The position numbers were made by a program, and so were the translations under genes. Of a DNA stretch of 64,000 nt, positions 56,853 through 64,000 are shown one piece after another; position 1 is the first letter of the stretch; each line of letters begins with the position of its first letter. Below the pieces are notes generated by a model. That model was not told where the DNA came from. It did not search any database and worked only from the letters and a program-made list of their open reading frames with translations. This DNA is from Whalleya microplaca (taxonomy: Eukaryota; Ascomycota; Sordariomycetes; Xylariales; Xylariaceae): positions 124,001 through 188,000 of the forward strand of contig MU385740.1 in assembly GCA_022497155.1 (NCBI GenBank). The letters are read 5' to 3'.

Positions 56853-56883
56853 TGGCTGTGCGGCTTTTTGCTGACTCCACCTG
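56853..56883 (-). repeat. Right 31-bp terminal inverted repeat
   Basis: Perfect reverse complement of 52870-52900, closing the 4.0-kb block. Confidence 0.93.
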
Positions 56884-58307
56884 ACGGGATGCCGAGTTTT
56901 CTAGATCCTATGGTCGTATGTGACAGAGTATAGTCAAGTATTGGTATATATTCTTTGTTGGTTACAGGTGCTGGTGACCCCGAAAGATGCCGCCACGATT
57001 TCCAGTTTCTAGTCTCGAGATTTTAGCGAGTGTCATTCATGTGGACGTTTGGCAGCATGGAACCGCTCTGCGACTCACTCCAACAGACAATCTGCCACAA
57101 TCTGCCTGAACTGTAACAGACAGCATTTCTCAGCGGAACTGTCCTCGGGACCATGCAAGTGAAGTTGTAGACTAGCAAAGGGTTTTTTCCTCCGTTGCCT
57201 TTGGTGCGTTTGACGCCAGACAATGTTCTGCACTCCCATTCGAGGTCGGTAATGATTTATCCATATCATTGCTAACCTTCAGACTGTGCGATTCCATTGT
57301 TCGCTGGATGAACCTGGGTCTACAATTGGACATATCTCAGCCGACAGGCAAGCCCGGGGACATGCACCAATATTAGTTTAACCATCAAGTTGAACGTGCA
57401 TCAATTGATTTACTACGCCGACTGTGGTATCCGCCATTTTGTGCATTTGTGACATATGGTGTTTTAACCTTTGTGGCATATAATAGGGCAAGTAGTCTAA
57501 TCCAGGTTGCTCAAGTAATGGCTTAGCTTGTCATGGCTTCAACAATGTTCAACCTATTAACGGCAGACGAATACTTCATGTATATAATGTTTAAACCTGT
57601 CATACCAATGGGAGGTGCATGTCCTTATATATGAGCCTGACCTATATGGCAGGCTGTTGAAATAGATGTACATATTTCCTGTGCTGGGCATTAAATGCTT
57701 ACTTCTCAAGGCATCTCTCAAATTATACTGTAGGTATTGCCGACCTCCTATATTGCTAGCATGTTGCATGTCGTCTCATTTAACCTTTGAGTAGATCCGA
57801 TCCTTGTTTGGAGTACGGTGAAGAGTACGAATCGTCCAGGGATCAAGACTTCTGACTCCTGACATAGGACACTAACATACAGTAGTCATACACGTATACT
57901 ACCTTCAATAAACATGTGACTATGAGAATAGTACCTATATACAGTATCCCTATGCTATAGGATACTTTAAGATCCTGATATTTTGAAGCATGTAAGACCA
58001 GTATTTGTGGATCAGTAGGATATCCATCAATCCAAGATGGAAGTTGATCAACGTAGTGTGCGTTTAAGAAAGTTGTTAATACTATTGTTTCCGAACAAAG
58101 ACATTATTTGAAACAAGAACTTTGTTCCTCTATCATCACTTCGTCCATCATGTCAAAAGAACATATCAGTCGCTTTGCCTGATCGCCAAAAGTCAATAAG
58201 GACTAGCCAACCACTGCAGTATTAATACTTGCTTCCCGCCAACAATAAGTATTCAAACCATATATCATCTTATTGTATTATTCATCAAAGAGTACACTAC
58301 TTCCACC
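56884..58307. other. Intergenic region between the transposon block and the amidoligase gene
   Basis: 1.4 kb of moderate AT content with no recognisable gene or repeat. Base composition returns to normal right after the TIR. The last few hundred bases are the amidoligase promoter. Confidence 0.5.
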
Positions 58308-59828
58308 ATGGCCATGACTTCTAAGAGATGCACTTTCGGTGTCGAGATAGAATGCTTGGTACCATGGCTCTACAATGATCAGTTAGATCCACACAGACAC
58401 GTCAAGGGGCTACCTCCAGTTCTACGATTTAGAAGAGGAAGCATAGATGAAGATGGAGAAGACGAAGTTTACTTTGCCATTGAATCTCTGTTGCACAGAT
58501 ACGGCATCCATGTCCGCGCCTCGCACATAGGCGCTGCCAATAAGGGTATCTATTCAAATTGGATAATCGAGGATGACTCCACCGTTTACGAGCCTTTCTT
58601 ATCGGGTTATCATTGGATACCCGTTGAACTAGTAAGTCCCGTTGAATTCGATATCCCAGTAGCATATGACGCCGTCACCTATGTCTTCTCATTGATAACC
58701 AAGAGAATGCGTGTATTAATAAACCCAAGCTGCGGACTTCATGTCCACGTCGGCCTAGGTCCAGAAATCATGCCACTTGGGAGCTTTAAGCGCGTCGCAG
58801 CGATATGTTGGGCTGCCGAGTCACTACTTCAGACCCTTCACCATCCTTGGCGGAGAGTAGCTTATTGGTGTAGGCCGCAGCGTGTAATGAGCCGCCTGTC
58901 TAGGAGGTCTGACGTCCAGCCAGGCCATATAGTTTGGAACGGTGTGAGTCGCTCCGCTGCCGACTGCGTTCGTTACCTTGCTACCGACGTACGACATGGA
59001 GAGCTTCCGATCTCTTGGCGCGAGCAACATAGGAGCCAAGACGTGATATCTGCGTTCGAAACTACGAGGCAGTCAGGCCATTATGAGCCTTTCAGAGCCC
59101 CGCGTCCTAGTGATGAGCCATACAGTCCAACAAATCCCGGAAACGAGGTTTCGTCCCAAGGTAAAGCCGCCCAGGATGCAGCTGATGCCAATGATACCGA
59201 CAACAAGCCCAAGATAACGAATGCGCCTGTATCGGGCACATCAGATGGACATTTCAGATCCGCCCGAAAACGCAACATTCCCAGAATCGCATTCCCCCAT
59301 TACACAAAAGAGAAGCTTCAACAGTTCAGATACAATCTCACAGAATACGGAGCCGCGAGCCCTGATAACGAATATGAGCAGCAGGGAAATGACCCGGGAG
59401 TATGGGAGGGTGTACGTCAAATCTTCGGTTGCCAGAGCAGTTGTGAAGTGGCACATTTGATGCACACGGGACATCGTGGCTCAAATGTCAACTTCACGCA
59501 TTACTCGTGCGCTGAACTATTGATAAGTGGCCAGAAGCGCACAGTTGAGTTTCGGGGCGCCGAGGGCAGCACCGATCCCCAGTGGGTTGCAACCTGGGCA
59601 AGGATTTGCGTCGGCCTTGTCAAGTTTGCCATCAATGCCCCCGAAAGCGCGTTTCTAGATCTTCTGAGCCACTGTGCTATTGCTGAAACTGAGGATGGAG
59701 TATATGACTGCATAGACCTCCTCGACGAGCTCACTCTCTTTGCAGAAGCGGAGATCGCCGAGAAAAGGCTCAAGCAGCATAAAGAGGAATGGGAACTCGA
59801 GTATGTCAAGGAGGATAAGTCTGGATAA
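58308..59828 (+). CDS. Putative amidoligase-fold enzyme (Amidoligase_2 / glutamine-synthetase-like COOH-NH2 ligase)
   Basis: Intronless, 506 aa. The family adopts the gamma-glutamylcysteine ligase/glutamine synthetase fold and is predicted to form amide bonds from carboxylates with ATP; fungal members have no established substrate. Key signatures: FGVEIEC at residues 10-16 with the metal-binding glutamates, EDDSTV near 90, ELVSPV, SCGLHVHVG near 142-149, and the late KRTVEFRGAEGSTDP near 411-425, which supplies Glu and Arg for nucleotide/metal binding. A polar insert between about residues 255 and 335 (many Pro, Ser, Asp, Asn) splits the catalytic core and is probably disordered. The C-terminus is acidic and helical. 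The start could be Met1 or Met3; Met1 sits in a better CACCATGGCC context. No partner genes such as peptidases or carrier proteins are adjacent. Confidence 0.88.
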   Translation: MAMTSKRCTFGVEIECLVPWLYNDQLDPHRHVKGLPPVLRFRRGSIDEDGEDEVYFAIESLLHRYGIHVRASHIGAANKGIYSNWIIEDDSTVYEPFLSGYHWIPVELVSPVEFDIPVAYDAVTYVFSLITKRMRVLINPSCGLHVHVGLGPEIMPLGSFKRVAAICWAAESLLQTLHHPWRRVAYWCRPQRVMSRLSRRSDVQPGHIVWNGVSRSAADCVRYLATDVRHGELPISWREQHRSQDVISAFETTRQSGHYEPFRAPRPSDEPYSPTNPGNEVSSQGKAAQDAADANDTDNKPKITNAPVSGTSDGHFRSARKRNIPRIAFPHYTKEKLQQFRYNLTEYGAASPDNEYEQQGNDPGVWEGVRQIFGCQSSCEVAHLMHTGHRGSNVNFTHYSCAELLISGQKRTVEFRGAEGSTDPQWVATWARICVGLVKFAINAPESAFLDLLSHCAIAETEDGVYDCIDLLDELTLFAEAEIAEKRLKQHKEEWELEYVKEDKSG

Positions 59829-61459
59829 TTCAACAAACCAAAAAATGGAGCCCTGCGATATTTAGCGAAGCGTCTAGTACTTTGGTATCACCTAAGGGAC
59901 CTGGCTAGTTAGCTGACAGGCGTGTACATGAATATAACTGACACAACATATTTACCACAAGCTTTGGAGTCGATATGTAGTTGACCAATTAAATTTCTTT
60001 GTCCTTCGAGACAATGCTTTGTTGTTAGTAGCTTTCCTAGGAACATAGTCTGGTGGGTGCCAACGTTGAAATAGAAATATTGCATAACCTTGGAGAGCTG
60101 CGAGGCGTCTAGAAGCATGGTGATAGAGTTCCTTGTTCCCTTGTATATATAAAGCCCATTTAAAGAACCTCCTTGAAACTAGATCTTTGTGCAACAACTC
60201 TTTATTTTGTTACCTTATACGCGCGCTCTTCGTGACACATGACTAACAAGTCCACCGTAAGACCTTCTCAATAATATTAGTATAACTACCAGGTGGTGTT
60301 AAACGTATAGACCTAGGACTACTCATCCATGCGTGGCAGAAGATTCACAGCCAGACCAAAGTATGTCCCATCTTGTTTGAGTTGATATGGACTTACGGAC
60401 TTGGTTTAAGTTGGTGTTTCAAGCGGTGAAACCGACTTACCTACGTAGTCCGTACTACCTATGAACTACGTAATCTGCGTGTCTGTTGTACAATAGGGCA
60501 TGATCGTGCTGATCTCGATCTGGACACAGCCACCATAGATAGACAGCCAACAGATCAATTCAGTTCGGTGCAATGTTGTACGTTGTACGTAAACCGTAAG
60601 CAGTAGGGCAGTTGTTAGGTGGCCAGTGCGCCTCTACTCGAGTTCCAGAGATTCAGATTCGTCAATTGGCCCCATTTCTCCATTCAACACCAACGCATTA
60701 CCCAATCATATCACAGTCTAAATATAGAATTAGCAGATCGCTCGGTGGCTCTGCAGTCTCCAGATATCTAGTACTTAACACGGCCTTTCGTGGCTACACA
60801 ACCTCAATTAATAATTGCAAAAACACGTACATAATATCAAAGGACATGAATACCTAGCTTGTTGCTAGCTTGCGAATCTGCAATTACAACTTGTGACAGA
60901 TGGTAGAATATGTTGGAATTGCCCAGTGTAAACTGCATTCTCCAATACGTCTGTGCCTTACGACAGACCCATCCTTCATCAGCACCACGCCGCATATGTA
61001 GAATCCACCAACAGCCGATTCCTGAGAGGTTTACTCCGTACATAACATAGATCTGCTCAAGTACTAGGGGCTCGGACGAGCCTATTTGCGCCTTACGGCC
61101 GAAGGAATGTGCTTGGCCCCGTCATTCTCACATCCACCCAGTCCCTCAGCTTCTTCAGCTTGCTGCGCCTCAACCCACTTCGTCATCCACTGTGTACAGC
61201 GTCTCGCAGATAACTGCCTAATAAATATAAACAACTCGAAATATTTATCTGCAATTGCCCTCGATCTCCTCTCTCTGCAATACTGACTGTCCCTTCTACC
61301 TGGTTCCTATCATCCAGCACCTGCCTGTGTCCGCTCTGAACATAGTAGATATTCCACCAAAACAACACATATATATCCCGCCAACCTCCAACCTCCACCC
61401 ACAAGCTCCTAGATAGTACACAAACCCACCCCACCCAACCCCAAGATACCATCATCAAG
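59829..61459. other. Intergenic region and 5' leader of the GPI protein gene
   Basis: 1.6 kb without a supportable gene. The last about 350 bases turn strongly pyrimidine-rich with many CACC/CCAACC runs on the plus strand, typical of the 5' UTR of a highly expressed fungal gene. Confidence 0.5.
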
Positions 61460-62170
61460 ATGCTCGCCCAAACCTCCCTCGTCCTCAGCCTCGCCACTGC
61501 GGCCTTGGCAACCTACAGCCCACAACACCTGAAGAACATCCGAGCCTTGCACATCTCGCACGACGTCCTCGAAGTCCGGCAAGCCACCGCTGCCCCCTCT
61601 ACCGCAACTGGGACCTCCACAGGCGGTCTCGACGGCCTCGGGTGCCAATTCTCCGCGTACTCGCTCCTGAGCTCGGTCCCCACGCCCACAGGCTCACTAG
61701 AGTCGTACCTCTTGTCCGCCGTGACGCAGGCACCGCCGGCGCCCAGCAGCATCGCCATCCAGAACGCGACGGCGCTCTGCCAGGCCACGGCCTCGCTGCC
61801 GTCGTCGCTGAGAGCCGACTACAGCTCCTACGACGCGGCCGTCAGCAGCTGGTACTCCGCGCACTCGAGCGAGCTGAGCGCGCTCGCGAGCAGCTGCTCG
61901 AACCAACTGCCGGTGGCCCCGGCCACGCTGAGCGCCATTCTGAGCTATGCGACGGCGCCGAACCCATGCTCGGGCATTGCGACGGCTACCGGAAGTGGCA
62001 ACGGCACTGCTTCTCCTACAAGTAGCAATGGCAGTGGCAACGGTAGTGGAGAGAGCGGCAGCAGCCCCAGCTCGTCTGTCTCGGTTGGCGGCGCTGCGCG
62101 ACCTACTGGTGTTGTAGCGGGCGCTGCTGTGGCCGCTGCGGGATTCTTGGGTGCGGCTGTGTTGTTGTAA
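61460..62170 (+). CDS. Secreted, probably GPI-anchored, Ser/Ala-rich surface protein
   Basis: Intronless, 236 aa. The signal peptide is MLAQTSLVLSLATAALA (cleavage near 17). A conserved-looking domain follows at about residues 60-170 with four cysteines (GLGCQF, TALCQA, SSCSNQ, NPCSG) and W/Y-containing helices (DYSSYDAAVSSWYSAHSSEL). A Gly/Ser/Asn-rich linker with several NGS/NGT sequons comes next. The protein ends with a small-residue omega-like site (GGAARPTG) and a hydrophobic tail (VVAGAAVAAAGFLGAAVLL), the layout of a GPI-anchored cell-wall or membrane protein. It resembles fungal proteins annotated as infection-structure-specific, but I am not sure of that. The gene is GC-rich at third positions, unlike its AT-rich flanks, suggesting high expression. 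Confidence 0.85.
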   Translation: MLAQTSLVLSLATAALATYSPQHLKNIRALHISHDVLEVRQATAAPSTATGTSTGGLDGLGCQFSAYSLLSSVPTPTGSLESYLLSAVTQAPPAPSSIAIQNATALCQATASLPSSLRADYSSYDAAVSSWYSAHSSELSALASSCSNQLPVAPATLSAILSYATAPNPCSGIATATGSGNGTASPTSSNGSGNGSGESGSSPSSSVSVGGAARPTGVVAGAAVAAAGFLGAAVLL

Positions 62171-63043
62171 GGATAAGTGTTGTCACGACTTAACCTCTCG
62201 GGGTTAGCTACCTAGACCTTATCCCCATTGCGGGGTCGCTCAACATGTATGTACATAAAGGGGTTCCTAGAACCGCATTCAGCTTAAAAGGAGGTCAGGG
62301 TTTTGTCTTTGTTGTCGGCCTACTAGGTTGGATGCCCTGCTACACCGATAATACCTTGAACTTATTTAGGGGGGTTGTGGTGTGAAGGGAATGGATAGAT
62401 GGCTAGCCATGGGTCGGATATGGTTCATGGATGATGACTTGGTTGCAAATGAGTGTGTAGTCGTACCGTAGAGTACTTCACAGGATTTAATTATACCCGC
62501 TTAACCTATCGTACGCTTCCTCGTTGCTACATAACGTGTCTAAGGTCTTTGATTCTTTATTGGCAGGATCTCGCTTCCATCTACTGATTTCCAGCCTCCT
62601 GCATATTTATAACAACGTTAGTGAACCTTGTTGGTCATGAACGGCATACAAGATTGGCCATGGTACTCTAGATTACCATACTGTATCTCACAATCTTTAC
62701 GTGGCCCTTAGTATAGACGTTCAACTCCAGCACTATGAGGACGAAACGATCTCATTGTAGACAATATACCTATCACGACCTTTTCTGCAGGAGATTTGCG
62801 CTTCCTACAGAGACAGTAGGTAAAACACTGAACTTCTAGTAGGTCTCCACAACTTGAGTAGCAACTACTCAACTTCAGTTCTTTCGTCTTATCATCGCTT
62901 CATGACCCAGAATCCACCCCTATACTTTATACGCTAGCCTGAGGAGATGATGAAGTACCGTCATGTAGTCAGCACCTGATTGATTGGTGCTTGTATATAT
63001 AATATCGGACTTCTTTTTTTTTTTTGGCGGCGGCGTGTAAGGT
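62171..63043. other. Convergent intergenic region
   Basis: 870 bases between the GPI-protein gene (+) and the ankyrin gene (-). It holds their 3' UTRs, and a T tract at about 63011-63024 is followed by GGCGGCGGCG. No gene seen. Confidence 0.55.
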
Positions 63044-64000
63044 TCACAGTCGTGTTCCATCCTCGTTGTAAAAACGACGTCGTGATTGCTGTGCAGTAAG
63101 GCCTGATACCGGCATATCCAGCGTCAATACCATTCCAAGAGAGCCTCTCGTAGGAAAGGGATCGTTATATGGATCATGCAGCCTTGCACGTTTTCTAGAG
63201 TGCAACGTGCCAGCCGGCCCAGTCCTGTCCAGATTCCATATGCGACTCCCGTGGAGTGGATCATAAAGTTGGTGAGGTTGGGCTCCAGCCTTCGTTAAAA
63301 GCTTTACCATTTCCGTGTCTTCTCTGGCATCGCAATAATCCACTGGTGTGGCGCTATCGCTGTCTCTCATATTTACGTTTGCCCCGTGGTCTATGAGTCT
63401 CTGGGCAATTTCCAGACGCTTGTCAAGTGAAGCTCCCCTGTTCCGGCAGAGAACATGCAGTGGACTTTGACTTTCATGATACGCCGGCGACTTGGCGTTT
63501 ACATCTCCCGAGCTGGAAATTAGCAGATCGATAATTTCAGTGCAGGGCCTCTCTGATGCGCATGCGGCGTGCAATGCGGTCCCCACATGCGCTATCACAA
63601 TGTCTAGAGTCAGTAATGGCTATCTTATAACAGTTGTAGGTGCACCAAGTCATCTTTCGGGAGCAATGTGCTCTTACAAAGTCCCAAGTACGTGGTGAAT
63701 GGTCCTTATGGGATAGTGGAAAGGGTAATGAGTAGTTAGATGATTCGGAAATTTACTCACTCGTTTGTTTAGGATCTGCACCATTGTCCAACGCCTTCTG
63801 AACCAGCTCAACTGCCAAATCGCCGATTTTGCAGGCAACAGTTAGAATCATTACGGGGGTACTCCCCCTCGCCTCTAACATATAGAACGAGGCAACCTTA
63901 ATGAGCATTGAGAAAGCGGTCGTTTGAATTTCCGAAGATAGGCCGTGGTCATTGCGATTTCGAAAGACGTATGTCCAAGCATTGAGAATGCGTATTGCCC
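63044..64000 (-). CDS. Ankyrin-repeat protein, 3' part (runs off the window)
   Basis: C-terminal portion of an ankyrin protein on the minus strand. Exon 64000 (edge) to 63761, intron 63760-63604 (GTGAGT...TCTAG), then exon 63603-63044, giving about 266 codons in frame. Ankyrin features: TPVMILTVACKIGDLAVELVQKALDNGADP, GTALHAACASE...EIIDLLISSSGDVNAKS, SPLHVLCRNRG...RLIDHGANVNMRDSDSATPVDYC, and EMVKLLTKAGAQP. At least four repeats precede a non-repeat tail rich in Arg (RKRARLHDPYNDPFP). Such proteins mediate protein contacts; the N-terminal domain that would define its class lies beyond the right edge, so no function can be given. The 157-base intron is longer than most here. Confidence 0.85.

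Larger units (their letters stand above)
52870..56883. mobile_element. 4.0-kb DNA-transposon-like block with perfect 31-bp terminal inverted repeats
   Basis: 52870-52900 is the exact reverse complement of 56853-56883 (outer end CAGGTGGAGTCAGC). Between them the DNA is extremely AT-rich, with stops in all frames. Dead protein traces remain: at about 53640-53880 a helix-turn-helix-like reading with SGYEILKN and DKRGIKRKF, reminiscent of Tc1/mariner-type transposases, and at about 56490-56590 one with WIESFIKRF, reminiscent of the Pogo/Fot1 DNA-binding part. Other elements are nested inside. No target-site duplication could be recognised. The intact TIRs against ruined interiors suggest a younger element, or a mobilised non-autonomous one, around RIP-inactivated cargo. 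Confidence 0.7.

Overview
The window is nuclear DNA of a filamentous ascomycete (Pezizomycotina). The evidence is short GT-AG introns of roughly 45-60 bases with fungal branch/acceptor signals, two heterokaryon-incompatibility (HET) domain genes, two PTH11-like rhodopsin-domain membrane proteins, a large fungal highly reducing polyketide synthase (PKS), and an AT-rich block of dead transposons whose repeat copies differ mostly by C/T and G/A changes, as repeat-induced point mutation (RIP) leaves. A Sordariomycete, perhaps from the Xylariales, is my guess; nothing in the sequence proves it.

Layout. 0-6 kb holds conserved housekeeping genes: a mitochondrial complex I subunit (NDUFS4/NUO-21), the GID/CTLH ubiquitin-ligase subunit Gid8, and a uridine kinase/UPRT-like protein. 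6-17.6 kb is accessory: an alpha/beta hydrolase, HET protein 1, a secreted type-B carboxylesterase, a rhodopsin-domain protein and a small secreted 4-cysteine protein, with a RIP-like tandem repeat between the last two. 17.6-20.5 kb is decayed, gene-free DNA. 20.5-24.1 kb has a RidA-like protein and HET protein 2.

25.0-46.3 kb is a secondary-metabolite cluster: a 12-exon highly reducing PKS (2364 aa), a cupin, three short-chain dehydrogenases (SDR), a P450 and a DHA2-type MFS exporter. PKS plus cupin plus three SDRs plus P450 is, as I recall it, the core set of fungal clusters that make alkyl/alkenyl salicylaldehydes (flavoglaucin, virensol/trichoxide and sordarial type). The likely division of labour is: the PKS builds a poorly reduced, unmethylated chain (its C-methyltransferase and enoylreductase cofactor motifs are broken), SDRs and cupin help release and aromatise it, the P450 oxidises it and the MFS protein exports it. 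The product is inferred, not shown.

46.3-49.9 kb is non-coding, with a dimeric tRNA-like element. 49.9-51.3 kb is a second rhodopsin-domain protein. 52.87-56.88 kb is a 4.0-kb block bounded by perfect 31-bp terminal inverted repeats. It contains a nested TA-flanked MITE-like element, LTR-like direct repeats and a GC-rich minisatellite. 58.3-59.8 kb encodes an amidoligase-fold protein, 61.5-62.2 kb a GPI-anchored serine-rich surface protein, and the right edge carries the 3' part of an ankyrin-repeat gene.

Exon coordinates were worked out by eye from splice signals, reading frame and family conservation. Several exons are very short (3, 8 and 10 nt).
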